A DNA stretch of 64,000 bases from Mantis religiosa (Eukaryota; Arthropoda; Insecta; Mantodea; Mantidae). Below, one piece after another: positions 33,300 through 47,000 of the stretch (the first letter of the stretch is position 1; every line of letters begins with the position of its first letter). Made by a program: the position numbers and the translations under genes. The stretch is from positions 1 to 64,000 of the forward strand of contig JAUKNK010001155.1 in assembly GCA_030765055.1 (NCBI GenBank), given 5' to 3'. The notes under the pieces are model-generated. The model did no database searches and was not told the origin of the DNA. It saw nothing but the letters and a program-made list of their open reading frames with translations.

Positions 33300-35594
33300 G
33301 TGGTCGATTTAGGAATGGTATCTTGATGTTCGCCTGTCCTGACTATTTAAGGCGCCGGCCAGCCTCTTGCACTGGATGACAAGGCTTGTGGAGTAAATAC
33401 AAACATTAGCTCGAGAAGTGCTCCTTTTGTGCCTTGTGTATATTCGTGTCTTTTCTAGTGCGTAATGGTGTTTCTCGTTTGCCTTTAAACGTGTGATTGT
33501 GCTTCTTTCGGAGGTTTGAACTCTCCACTTGTGACTTGAGTGCCTTATTATCAACATGGAAGTGAATATCCTGTACACCGTTTCTTTTGTGTACAATGTG
33601 AATAGTGTTCGTTTTTCGCTTGTGTGTCGAGGTGTGTGCAAGTTCACCATTCCCTCCCCTATGGTTCCTTACATGGATGGTGCTTGCTTTGCAGTGCTTT
33701 CCTATCACTTTTGCATGCCAGCACAAGGCAAGTTGCAGGTCCATGTGAATGTTCACGAGGAAGACATACATGTGTGGTGGTTGTGGCGTGCGTGTGTCTT
33801 GTTTTCTTGTTCTTAGTAGCGTGTGCCTTCTCGTGTGTGTGCTACCAATCCCATTACTCACCTACAGAAGTAGGTTATCTAGCTCGCGTGCTTGCAACAA
33901 TCTCCCCTACATCTGCACTTGCAGTGTTTGCCTGATGACCTTTACTCTGGGTGCTCTGCTCACTTATTAATCAAGCCTATATACTACTGGGTTACTTTCC
34001 CATGCCATCCACCACGAGTAGGTGCTGGCAAATACCCTACCTCCGTGGTTTGCTGTCTCATCCCTCCGCATCTAACTGCAAAAGAGGGAGGCTTTTAGGA
34101 ACAGGTGACCAAACGTAATCAGGTCAGGACTGGCTGGAAATCCGCTATATGTATGGCTTCACTTCATTTGACGATATATGTTTAGGGGAGCTCAACTGCA
34201 AGATCATCAGTGCCCTTTTAACACAACACTGGCAAGGGCCATATATGAACCTAAATACTAAGTAAAAATTTAACTAAGGAATATAAATATAAACCAAACA
34301 TAGGTTATAAATATTCTTAACAAAAATAAACTACAGTAACACATATACACTAAATCCTAAAACTAACTGTCCAAATAAAACCTTATCAACCGCTCTGTTG
34401 GCATCCGTAACTGGGGCAGAATCCCCCTTGAAGGAAAGTGAACTCCAAGAATCAGGAATCATGCGTGGTCAAGAGAAGCCAGAGGCTCGAATAACCCCCT
34501 CCCCCTGCATCCTATGTCCCTTACTTTCTAGGTCAGGTACGACAGAGCATTTCAACATGGAGGTCTCCCTGAGCTCTGCAAGGTCAAGGCTTCCCGGAGT
34601 CTCCCTGAGTACTTCTTACACACGGAGGGGGAGGATAACCACTTGCCACTTGTGGTGCCTACAACCTGCCTGAGCGAGTGAATGTGTATTTTCAGTGTCG
34701 GTTCATTTTTCGAGGTGTATGTCACCTCAGTCCTTTGGGACCTCTATGGTTGAGGAATTAAATATATTACAATTTTTTCCTGTTATTATTTACATCTTCA
34801 AATGCTCCCTCCCTATAACCCAAAACTAGCTTTGAGGAATTTCTTGCGGTGGTAAAATGACCATGTTCGTTCTTCTAATACCCCTGTAGCGTTGCCCATT
34901 CGACTGGAGACCAACCTTAAGGTACGTGAAGAACAATGCTCCTCCAACAAAAATTACACATCGAATATTGTAACTCAGCTTCCAGGTGCAAAAGGTATAG
35001 CATAGTATACACACAATTCTTGATCGTTGGACATTCTTTCCTGATGTCGCAAATTGCTCGCATTGTGTCATGTAGAAATCATGAATTAGAAACAATGGCT
35101 CACTGACTTTCACACACTGTCTTCGGGCAGACTTTCAAGAAATGTCAGCCTTCTGTGATGTTCCTTGGGGCACAAAATGTTATATCTATATCTTTGGCTC
35201 ACAGTAGCTTACATGTCGTTACAGTATTGCTCATGCACCTCTCATGCTTACTGTAACGATACATACTAATATAAAGACATTATTAAGAAACTCATCCTGT
35301 TAGACTCTACAGGGGAGTGGTTGCGTAACAACAAGTGGTTAAGGTGCTAGCTTATCCCCCATCTCAGGTAAGTTTAACCACGCCTGCCTCCATAACGGCT
35401 TTGTTAGGTTATTGTCCTACTAATGAAATGTAGATCAGAGTGCCCAAAATGCGTGGTGCACTTAAATATCTGCTGGGAAGAGGTTAAAGGTAAAACCACA
35501 TTAAAATAAGGAAACTAACCGTTTCACTTAGTCGGGAGACTTTTCAGGACTATGAGGAAGAGTGTTTGTTTAAATTTAAATAGATTTGTTTAAT
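33300..35594. other. Unit 2 copy of the left spacer
   Basis: Corresponds to 1-2284, with TATTTAAG at 33344-33351. Single-base differences, mostly extra bases in short homopolymers here, disrupt every ORF shared with unit 1. This supports a non-coding reading of the region. No gene found. Confidence 0.6.
35216..35259. repeat. Hairpin, unit 2 copy
   Basis: The same 11-bp stem TCGTTACAGTA/TACTGTAACGA as at 1905-1948; the arms are unchanged while nearby sequence differs by indels. Confidence 0.7.
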
Positions 35595-38500
35595 TTATCC
35601 AGAAAATCAAGTTCAAAACTAGCCGGTGGTTATGGACTATTTGAAATGCAACCTATATTGGCACCATGCATGGTGAGTAACAAATTGTTGGTAACCTTTG
35701 CTCACAAATTTTACATTTGTTATTCTCGCCAGGTTGCTAGAGTGAGGTTATGTTCCTCAACTGCGTCCAGTAATTCATACAGAATTGGAAAATTTCAATT
35801 GCAACCTATATTGGCAATATGCATGGCGAGTAACAAGTTGTTGGTAAATGTTACTCACACATCTTAGGTTTGGTGTCCTCAACCTGCAACCTTGCTTGGT
35901 TACTTTATGGTTTGTCACGAGTTGACATTTCCTAGGCTTCAAGGTAAGTGAATATTAGCCAGGTAACCCAAACGATGAGTGAGATTCTGTTTCTCAACTG
36001 CGTCCAGTAATTCATATAGGGTTGGAATATTTCAATTGCAACCTATATTGGCACCATGCGTGGTGGAGTAACAAGTTGCTGGTAAATGTTACTCACACAT
36101 CTTAGGTTTGGTGTCCTCAGCCTGCAATCTTGCTTGGTTACTTTACTGTTTGTGACGAGTTTACATTTCCTAGGCTTCAAGGTAAGTGAAGTTTAGCCAG
36201 GTAACCCAAATGAAGAGTGAGATTATGTTTCTCAACTGCGTCCAGTAATTCATATACAATTGGAATATTTCCAACCTATATTGGCAATATGCATGGCAGA
36301 GTAACAAGTTGCTGGTAAAGGTTACTCACACATCTTAGGTTTGGTGTCCTCAACCTGCAATCTTGCTTGGTTACTTTATTGTTTGTCACGAGTTGACATT
36401 TCCTACGCTTCAAGGTAAGTGAATATTAGCAATGAAAACCCAAACGAAGAGTGAGGTTACGTTCCTCAACTGCGTCCAGTAATTCATACAGAATTGGAAA
36501 ATTTCAATTGCAACCTATATTGGCAATATGCATTGCGAGTAACAAGTTGTTGGTAAATGTTACTCGCACATCTTAGGTTTGGTGTCCTCAAACTGCAACC
36601 TTGCTTGGTTACTTTATGGTTTGTCACGAGTTGACATTTCCTAGGCTTCAAGGTAAGTGAATATTAGCCAGGTAACCCAAACGATGAGTGAGATTCTGTT
36701 TCTCAACTGCGTCCAGTAATTCATATAGAATTGGAATATTTCAATTGCAACCTATATTGGCACCATGCGTGGTGGAGTAACAAGTTGCTGGTAAATGTTA
36801 CTCACACATCTTAGGTTTGGTGTCCTCAGCCTGCAATCTTGCTTGGTTACTTTACTGTTTGTGACGAGTTTACATTTCCTACGCTTCAAGGTAAGTGAAG
36901 TTTAGCCAGGTAACCCAAATGAAGAGTGAGATTATGTTTCTCAACTGCGTCCAGTAATTCATATACAATTGGAATATTTCCAACCTATATTGGCACCATG
37001 CATGGCAGAGTAACAAGTTGCTGGTAAAGGTTACTCACACATCTTAGGTTTGGTGTCCTCAACCTGCAATCTTGCTTGGTTACTTTATTGTTTGTCACGA
37101 GTTGACATTTCCTAGGCTTCAAGGTAAGTGAATATTAGCAATGAAAACCCAAACAAAGAGTGAGGTTATGTTCCTCAACTGCGTCCAGTAATTCATACAG
37201 AATTGGAAAATTACAATTGCAACCTATATTGGCAATATGCATGGCGAGTAACAAGTTGTTGGTAAATGTTACTCGCACACCTTAGGTTTGGTGTCCTCAG
37301 CCTGCAATCTTGCTTGGTTACTTTACTGTTTGTGACGAGTTTACATTTCCTAGGCTTCAAGGTAAGTGAAGTTTAGCCAGGTAACCCAAATGAAGTGTGA
37401 GATTATGTTTCTCAACTGCGTCCAGTAATTCATATAGAATTCGAATATTTCCAACCTATATTGGCAACATGCATGGCAGAGTAACAAGTTGCTGGTAAAT
37501 CTCCCTCACAAATTTCATGTTTGGTGTCCTCATCCTGCATTCCTGCTTGGTTGCTTTATCGTTAATGACGAATTGGCATCTTCCAGCTTCATGGTAAGTG
37601 ATAATCATCCACGTATCCCAAATACAGAGAGAGGCAATAATTCAAGTAAAAATAGACAGTGGAGATGGACTATTTGCAGTTCAACCTATATTGGCACCAT
37701 GCGTGGTGAGTAACAAGTTGTTGGTAACTTTTGCTCACAAATTTTACATTTGTTATTCTCGCCCTGCGATCTCCCCAGGTTGGTAGAGTGAGGTTATGCT
37801 TCTCAACTGCATCCAGTAATTCAAGCAAAAAATTAACCAGTGGTGATAAAGAGCATTTAAAATGCATCTTTTATTGGCCCCATGCACAGTGAGTAACAGG
37901 CTGTTGGTAAATGTTCCTGACAAACTTTTTGTTTGGTGTCCTCGTCCTGCAACCTTCCTTGCCACTTTATTTGTGACTAATTGGCATTTTCCAGCTTCAA
38001 GGTAAGTGACAATTGGCCAGGTAACCCAAATGCGGAGTGAGATTATGCTTCTCAACTGTGTCCAGTCATTCATACAGAATTTGGAATATTTCGATTGCAA
38101 CCTATATTGGCAATATGCATGGCGGGTAACAAGTTGCTGGTAAATGTTCCTCACACATCTTAGGTTTGGTGTCCTCAACCTGCAATCTTGCTTGGTTACT
38201 TTATTGTTTGTCACGAGTTGACATTTCCTACGCTTCAAGGTAAGTGAATATTAGCAATGAAAACCCAAACGAAGAGTGAGGTTATGTTCCTCAACTACAT
38301 CCAGTAATTCATACAGAATTTGGAATATTTTGATCGCAACCTGTACTGGCAATATGCATGGCGAGTAACAAGTTGCTGGTAAATGTTACTCACACATCTT
38401 AGGTTTGGTGTCCTCAGCCTGCAATCTTGCTTGCTTACTTTACTGTTTGTGACGAGTTTACATTTCCTAGGCTTCAAGGTAAGTGAAGTTTAGCCAGGTA

Positions 38501-40830
38501 ACCCAAATGAAGAGTGAGATTATGTTTCTCAACTGCGTCCAGTAATTCATATAGAATTGGAATATTTCCAACCTATATTGGCACCATGCATGGCAGAGTA
38601 ACAAGTTGCTGGTAAAGGTTACTCACACATCTTAGGTTTGGTGTCCTCAACCTGCAATCTTGCTTGGTTACTTTATTGTTTGTCACGAGTTGACATTTCC
38701 TAGGCTTCAAGGTAAGTGAATATTAGCAATGAAAACCCAAACAAAGAGTGAGGTTATGTTCCTCAACTGCGTCCAGTAATTCATACAGAATTGGAAAATT
38801 ACAATTGCAACCTATATTGGCAATATGCATGGCGAGTAACAAGTTGTTGGTAAATGTTACTCGCACACCTTAGGTTTGGTGTCCTCAACCTGCAATCTTG
38901 CTTGGTTACTTTATGGTTTGTCACGAGTTGACATTTCCTAGGCTTCAAGGTAAGTGAAAATTAGCCAGGTAACCCAAACGAAGAGTGAGGTTATGTTCCT
39001 CAACTGCGTCCAGTAGTTCATACAGAATTGGAATGTTTCAATTGCAACCTATATTGGCACCATGCATGGTGGAGTAACAAGTTGCTGGTAAATCTTCCTC
39101 ACAAATTTTACATTTGTTATTCTCGCCCTGCGATCTCCCCAGGTTGGTAGAGTGAGGTTATGCTTCTCAACTGCATCCAGTTATTCAAGCAAAAAATTAA
39201 TCAGTGGTGATAAAGAGCATTTAAAATGCATCTTTTATTGGCCCCATGCGCAGTGAGTAACAGGCTGTTGGTAAATGTTCCTCAAACTTTTTGTTTGGTG
39301 TCCTCGTCCTGCATCCTTGCTTGCCTACTTTATTGTTTGTGACTAATTGGCATTTTCCAGCTTCAAGGTAAGTGACAATTGGCCAGGTACCCCAAATGCA
39401 GGGTGAGGTTATGTTCAACAGCGTCCAGTAATTCATACAGAATTTGGAATATTTCCATTGCAACCTATATTGGCAATATGCATGGCGGGTAACAAGTTGC
39501 TGGTAAATGTTCCTCACACATGTTAGGTTTGGTGTCCTCAACCTGCAATCTTCCTTTGTTACTTCATGGTTTGTGACGAATTGACTTTTCCTAGGCTTCA
39601 AGGTAAGTGAAAATTAGCCAGGTAACCCAAATGCAGAGTGAGATTATGTTTCTCAACTGCGTCCAGTCATTCATACAGAATTTGGAATTTTTCGATTGCA
39701 ACCTATATTGGCAATATGCATGGCGAGTAACAAGTTGCTGGTAAATGTTCTTCACGCGTCTTAGAATTGGTGTCCTCAGCCTGCAATCTTCCTTGGTTAC
39801 TTTATGGTTTGTGACGAATTGACATTTCCCAGGCTTCAAGGTAAGTGAATATTAGCTAGGTAACCCAAATGCAGAGTGAGATTCTGTTTCTCAACTGCGT
39901 CCAGTAATTCATATAGAATTGGAATATTTCAATTGCAACCTACATTGGCACCATGCATGGTGGAGTAACAAGTTGCTGGTAAATCTTCCTCACAAATGTT
40001 ATGTTTGGTGTCCTCAACCTGCATTCTTGATTGGTTGTTTTATTGTTAATGTCGAATTGGCATCTTCCAGCTTCGTGGTAAGTGAAAATTAGCCAGGTAA
40101 CCCAAATACAGAGAGCGGCAATAATTCAAGTAAAAATAGCCGGTGGTGATGGAGTATTTGAAATGCAACCTGTATTGGCACCATGCGTGGTGAGTACCAA
40201 GTTGTTGGTAATTTTTGCTCACAAATTTTACATTTGTTATTCTCGCCCTGCGATCTCGCCAGGTTGGTTTATTGTTTATTTTGAACCCCCATGTTCCATT
40301 CTTCGAGGTATGTGAAAACTAGTCGGTTGGTCAGATATCACAGATGCAGAGCGAGGTTATGTCCCTCAACCGGTGCTGATGGAACATTTGAAAAGCAACC
40401 TATATTGGCACCTTGCATGGTGAGCAACAAGTTGATGGTAAACGTTCCTCGCAAATTTTAGGTTTGGTGCCCTCGCCCTGCAATCCTGCTTGCTTACTTT
40501 GTGACTAACTGGCATTTTCCAGCTTCAAGGTAAGTGACAATTAATCAGGTAACCCAAATGCAGAGTGAGGTTATGTTTCTCAACTGCTTCCAGTAATTCA
40601 AGTAAAAAATAACCAGTGGTGATAAGGGCACTTAAAATGCATCTTTTATTGGCCCCATGCGCAGTGAGTAACAGGCTGTTACTCCAATATTTAAAGCAAA
40701 AATAACCGGCGGTGATCGAATTTTTCAACTGCAACCTATATTCGCACCACCATGCATGGCGAGTAAGCACCAATTTTATTTTCGGTGTTCTGGCCCTGCA
40801 ATCTCGGCAGGTTGGTTCATTGGTTATAAG
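35595..40830 (+). repeat. Satellite A array, unit 2
   Basis: Corresponds to 2285-7500. A minus-strand ORF of 161 codons at 37753-38238 spans two monomers here but is broken in unit 1 by one-base indels. Monomers of about 234 bp are 78 codons long, which explains frame continuity by chance. Confidence 0.93.
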
Positions 40831-42620
40831 GATTCGGCACATCCCTGTCTTAAGGTTATGGAGAATTAATCGGTCGCATACCGTGGAGCACGAGATGAAA
40901 GGTTTCAGTCTAGCTTTACTGGATATTGCCTTCCCATTTACCATGGTTTATTGCTAATTTGTAACCCTGGGCTTCATCAAGAGGGTATAAAGGGATTACT
41001 TGCACCTTAGATTTTTCTCTCTCGTGGTGGAGGGGGAGGGGCGGCGGCCGTGCGTTATTTTCACGGAGGTTTGAATTTTATTTCGCGTTTTGTTTCGTAA
41101 AACGCTTCAGGCGGTCATGTTGGCGCTCCTGTCGAAGCGCTTTCGCGTTTTGTTTCGCAAAACGCTTCAGGCGGTCATGTTGGCGCTCCTGTCGAAGCGC
41201 TCGTAGCCAACCTGTGCATCACCGCGTCGTAAAGCCTATCCAACCGAGTGGGTTTCGCTGTCCTAATAGGCGGGTTTCATCGCAAAAATTATGTTATGTT
41301 CTCGCGAGACACAAGACCGCTTCGGCTGCGTTTCTTCTTGCGTGCTTACGCAGCAGTTGAATGTTCTGCCATTTCCGTTTCCATGATGTTGGCTGCTCTG
41401 CAATTGAATGCTCCTTCTCGTGATGGCGGATATTGCTACGACTGTCCGAAGGTCACGGTAGGTATCTGCGGAATCTTCAAATGCATAACGAGTAGATGTT
41501 GTCAAGCTGCGGATCGGCGCTCGTAAATTGTGCTGTGCCTATTTGCGAGGGTTTCTCAACGAAGGTAGGTAAATGTGCTCGCTCGTTACGTATTTCAATA
41601 GACAATTTCCGCAATCTGCCAGGGTAGTTAGTTCCGTTTCAACGCCAACATCTAAATCGCACGAGTATGTCACGTGCTTGCCACATCTTTATTCTTGTCT
41701 TGCCAAGATTTACTTTCGCACTTCTGCGTGAATTTATCTCGTGCCCGACCTTGGAATACGCATCGCCGCCATGTTGAAATTTCAGCGTACTTAACGTCGC
41801 TCATTTTCTTTACAGGTGTGACGCCAGGTTTCTTGGTCAACATAGCCGTCTCCTCCTGCTGGTATCTTCCCCGGGATTGATGTCACGTTAAACAGGGAGG
41901 GATGGCAATGCTGTGGAGCACGACGCCACCGTCAAGAACGTCCAGTTTCTACCACTTCTTAGCGTTCCATCGACCATGTGATTATCGTGTAGTGCCTCTA
42001 CTGTTATTCTTCGTGTGTCACTTGTAGTGAAGCTGCGGGTGCGCGCCACCCCATAGCACTTTAATGGTGCAGTTCTTGAACGTGTGCTTTTTTGCGATCA
42101 TTGCTGATTCTTACTGTGCATGGTACACTGTATATATGTGGCTCCCTGGAGCTTGCGTGTGCAGTTCCGTCTGATATGTTGTTATTGTGTGTGTGAGAGG
42201 GAGAGAGGGAGGGAGAGGAGTGTGTGCTCTCCTCTACCGAATTTGTGTTTAGGGATGACCGATAAAGTGAAAGCAAGGAAAGAATGCAGAGCTGCTCAGT
42301 TCCACTCACATAGCTGTTCGATGTGCTCCACAACTGTCTCTCATTCTACGATAGAAGGTTCAGGTGCTACACATCCCCTTGTTTCCCAATCAGGTGTCAA
42401 TAATAGGAGTACTGCAGGAGCAGGCGTTTGTTTTCTGTGGGTGGTGTTACTTGCTACTACAAAAGCGGGGTTGTACACCATTTTCTTTGTGCCCCATGGA
42501 CGGTGCGAGGCTCCTAGGGGCATGCGAGTGTAGTGACGTGTGCGTGTGTTTCTCGATACCATGTGCCTCTGCTAATCCAAGCATATGCAATCCCTTTAAC
42601 TATTGTGCATTTCAAATGGG
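40831..42620. other. CpG-rich unique segment, unit 2
   Basis: Corresponds to 7501-9290; TATAAA at 40986-40991. Unit 1 has indels relative to this copy (for example near 8100), so no reading frame is shared through the segment. Confidence 0.45.
41081..41201 (+). repeat. 60-bp direct duplication, unit 2
   Basis: Copies begin at 41081 and 41141 and are nearly identical; the visible difference is CGTAAAACG versus CGCAAAACG. Confidence 0.92.
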
Positions 42621-43370
42621 ACCATGTTTATCCTTGAATGCTACTAGGTGAGCACCAATCAAGAGTCCTGCACTGTTGATATTGCATTTACCTGTAAGTG
42701 GTGTGTTGCATGTGCTAACTGAATCGGTTTCTAATAAATTCTAATGGCGCTAAGACAACAACATAATTCTGCAAACGGTGAGCCATGAGGAGGATTCAAC
42801 ATAACCTAAACACCTCCATTTCTCCAGTTCGAATTATTTTCCCAATACTTGCTAATAATTAACAACCGTGCACTGGTTATTGGTTGGTGTGTGTACTTGG
42901 AATTACTTTGAACAAGCCAAATGGGGCAGAGAGAGGCGAGACCTGATTGGATCGCTTCATGTTTATCCATGTTTATCCTTGAATGCTACTAGGTGAGCAC
43001 CAATACTTGCTAATAATTAACAACCATGCTTCACAGCGTAGGCACTGTAATGAATTTCATTATTGGTTGGGGCGTATGATTGGAATTACTTTGAACAAGC
43101 CAAATGGGGCAGACAAGACGCAGAGAGACTGAACAGTCCTGTCAGAGAGGCGAGACCTGATTGGATCGCTTCATGTTTATCCATGTTTATCCTTGAATGC
43201 TACTAGGTGAGCACCAATACTTGCTAATAATTATCAACAATGCTTCACAGCGTAGGCACTGTAATGAATTTCATTATTGGTTGGTGCGTATGCTTGGAAT
43301 TACTTTGAACAAGCCAAATGGGGGCAGACAACACTGAACAGTCCTGTCAGAGAGGCGAGACCTGATTGGA
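42621..43370 (+). repeat. 214-bp tandem repeat, unit 2
   Basis: Anchors at 42633, 42978 and 43192. Corresponds to 9290-10035. Confidence 0.88.
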
Positions 43371-44069
43371 TCGCCTCTGCACCTCCCCTAGCACACGATC
43401 CCATGATGTACATAAATACTGCTGATATGCCCAACTTCTGAGGTGTGTAAATCAACCTCGTATAACCCTGGCAAGAAATCTTGCCTCTGTTTCATGCAAC
43501 CTCTAAATTATCACCTGTTCCAGGAAAGAAAGAAAAAAAAACCATATTCCACAGCCTACGAAACATAGGGGATGTTTCCTAAGCTGTGGAATATCGTGCA
43601 AATCTTCTAGAATCTGCAAACATGTGCAAGTCCACTTACCACTTCTTGCTGGTTGCCTGTCTTCCTTCCTTGGCATCCACTGTCACCCGTGCTTCTCTAG
43701 GGTTGCTGTAATTACTCGCTCTTCTGTGCCAGTCACAAGTTATGTAGGGTTTTCTGTAGCTGTATCTCACCAGGACCTGCAAAGCCAAGCATGTTACATG
43801 TAAGTTATAGGAAATTGTATCATTTGGCTCAATTATCTGAACACTGCTTTATGAATTGCTGGACAGAACTATGCTGCTCTTTAGCCAATCTGCAACATTT
43901 CATCGTGGAGGTCTCCCCTGCATTTTACAGTAGGAGGAAGACGACATACAGCGCGCCCATGTTTGGTTCTTATCCATGTCATTTATCAGCATATTTCTCC
44001 CAAATATAACTTTTAATCTTAACCTATTTGCCCGACGCATGGATACCACACACTTTTAATGGATTGGAA
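43371..44069. other. Spacer, unit 2
   Basis: Corresponds to 10036-10734. It contains the intact form of the 51-nt hairpin; nothing else recognised. Confidence 0.4.
43544..43594. repeat. Two-stem hairpin, intact copy
   Basis: Outer 12-bp stem ATATTCCACAGC/GCTGTGGAATAT, small CTAC/CTAA internal loop, inner 7-bp stem GAAACAT/ATGTTTC and AGGGG loop. One base is missing from the inner stem in unit 1. Confidence 0.82.
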
Positions 44070-47000
44070 ATTATTCAGGTTTGCCTAATGCAGAGTGACG
44101 TTATGCTTAGCAACTGCATCCCTTGATACGAGAGAAATTAACTGGTGCTGATGGAACATTTGAAATGCAAGGTTATTGGCACCATGCACGGTAACTGTTC
44201 CTTGAATGTCTGCATTTGGTGTCCTCGCCCTGAGTTCTTGGCATGTTTGTTTATTCTTTATTACAAATTAGCATTTCTTTAACTTCCAGGTACGTGATAA
44301 TTAATCTGTTAGGTATCCCAAATGCAGACTGAGGTTATGTTTCTCAACTGCATCCAATAATACAAGTAAAGGTGACTGGTGATGATGGAATATCTGAAAT
44401 GCAATGTTATTGGCACCATGCACAGTGAGTAAGAAGTTGGTAACTGTTCCTCGTATGTCTGCATTTGGTGTCCTCGCCGTGCATTCTTAGCATGTTGGTT
44501 TATTGCTTATTACAAATTGGCATTTCTCAAGCTTCAAGGTAAGTGATAATTAATCAGTCAGGTAACCCAAATGCAAACTGAGGTAATGTTACTAATCTGC
44601 ATCCAAAATTGCAAGTAAAAGTGACTGGTGCTGATGGAATATGTGAATTGCAATGTTATTGGCACCATTTATAGTAAGAGGTTGGTAAATGTTCCTCATA
44701 TATCTACGTTTGGTGTCCTCGCCCTGAGTTCTTAGCATGTTTAACTGTTAATTACGAGTTGCCATTTCTCAAGCTTCAAGGTAAGTGATAATTAGTGAGC
44801 CAGGTCACCCAAATGCAAACTGAGGTTATGTTACTCATCTGCATCCAAATATGCAAGTAAAAGTGACTGGTGATGATGGAATATGTGAAATTCAATGTTA
44901 TTGGCAACATGCATAATAAGATGTTGCTCGTATTTCTACGTTTGGTGTCCTGCCCTGCGTTTTTAGCATGTTTTATTTGTTTTATTCTTTATTACGAGTT
45001 GCCATTTCTCACGCTTAAAGCTAAGTGATAATTAGTGAGCCAGGTCACCCAAATGCAAACTGAGGTTATGTTACTCATCTGCATCCAAATATGCAAGTAA
45101 AGGTGACTGGTGATGATGGAATAAGTGAAACGCAATGTTATTGGCATCATGCATAGTAAGAAGTTGGTAACCGTTGCTCGTACTTCTACGTTTGGTGTCC
45201 TCGCCCCTTATTCTTATAATGTTTTATTGTTTATTACGAGTTGCCATTTCTCATGCTTAAAGCTAAGTGATAATTAGCCAGTCAGGTAACCCAAATGCAA
45301 ACTGAGGTTATGTTACTCATCTGCATCCAAATATGCACATAAAAGTGACTGGTGATGACGGAATATGTGAAATGCAACGTTATTGGCAACATGATCAGTA
45401 AGAAGTTGGTAACCGTTGCTCGTACTTCTACGTTTGGTGTCCTCGCCCCTTATTCTTATAATGTTTTATTGTTTATTACGAGTTGCCATTTCTCATGCTT
45501 AAAGCTAAGTGATAATTAGCCAGTCAGGTAACCCAAATGCAAACTGAGGTTATGTTACTCATCTGCATCCAAATATGCACATAAAAGTGTCTGGTGATGA
45601 CGGAATATGTGAAATGCAACGTTATTGGCAACATGATCAGTAAGAAGTTGGTAACCGTTGCTCGTACTTCTACGTTTGGTGTCCTCGCCCCATATTCTTA
45701 TGATGTTTTATTGTTTATAACGAGTTGCCATTTCTCACGCTTAAAGCTAAGTGATAATTAGCCGGTCAGGTAAGCCAAATGCAAACAGAGGTTATGTTAC
45801 TCATCTGCATCCAAATATGCAAGTAAAGGTGACTGGTGATGATGGAATATGTGAAATTCAATGTTATTGGCACCATGCATAGTGAGTAAGAAGTTGGTAC
45901 ATGTTCCTCATATCTACGTTTGGTGTCCTTGCCCTGAGTTCTTAGCATGTTTTATTGTTTATTACGTGTTGCCATTTCTCAAGCTTCAAGGTTAAGTGAT
46001 AATAAGTGAGCCAGGTCACCCAAATGCAAACTGAGGTTATGTTACTCATCTGCATCCAAATATGCAAGTAAAAGTGACTGGTGATGATGGAATGTGTAAT
46101 GCAATGTTATTGGCACCATGCATAATAAGAAGTTGCTCGTATTTCTACGTTTGGTGTCCTGCCCTGCGTTCTTAGCATGTTTTATTTGTTTTATTGTTTA
46201 TTACGAGTTGCCCTTTCTCAGGCTTCAAGGTAAGTGATAATTAGCCGGTCAGGTAACCCAAATGCAAACTGAGGTTATGTTACTCAACTGCACCCAAATA
46301 TGCAAGTAAAGGTGACTGGTGAATGATGGAATATGTGAAATGCAATGTTATTGGCATCATGCATAGTAAGAAGTTGGTAACCGTTGCTCGTACTTCTACG
46401 TTTGGTGTCCTCGCCCCATATTCTTATGTTTTATTGTTTATAACGAGTTGCCATTTCTCACGCTTAAAGCTAAGTGATAATTGGCCGGTCAGGTAAGCCA
46501 AATGCAAACAGAGGTTATGTTACTCATCTGCATCCAAATATGCAAGTAAAGGTGACTGGTGATGATGGAATATGTGAAATTCAATGTTATTGGCACCATG
46601 CATAGTGAGTAAGAAGTTGGTACATGTTCCTCATATCTACGTTTGGTGTCCTTGCCCTGAGTTCTTAGCATGTTTTATTGTTTATTACGAGTTGCCATTT
46701 CTCAAGCTTCAAGGTTAAGTAATAATAAGTGAGCCAGGTCACCCAATTGCAAACTGAGGTTATGTTACTCATCTGCATCCAAATATGCAAGTAAAAGTGA
46801 CTGGTGATGACGGAATGTGTAATGCAATGTTATTGGCACCATGCATAATAAGAAGTTGCTTGTATTTCTACGTTTGGTGTCCTGCCCTGCGTTCTTAGCA
46901 TGTTTTATTGTTTATTACGAGTTGCCCTTTCTCAGGCTTCAAGGTAAGTGATAATTAGCCGGTCAGGTAACCCAAATGCAAACTGAGGTTATGTTACTCA

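Noticed and set aside
37753..38238. 161-codon minus-strand ORF
   Set aside because: It lies in satellite A, is broken in unit 1, and repeats the monomer translation.
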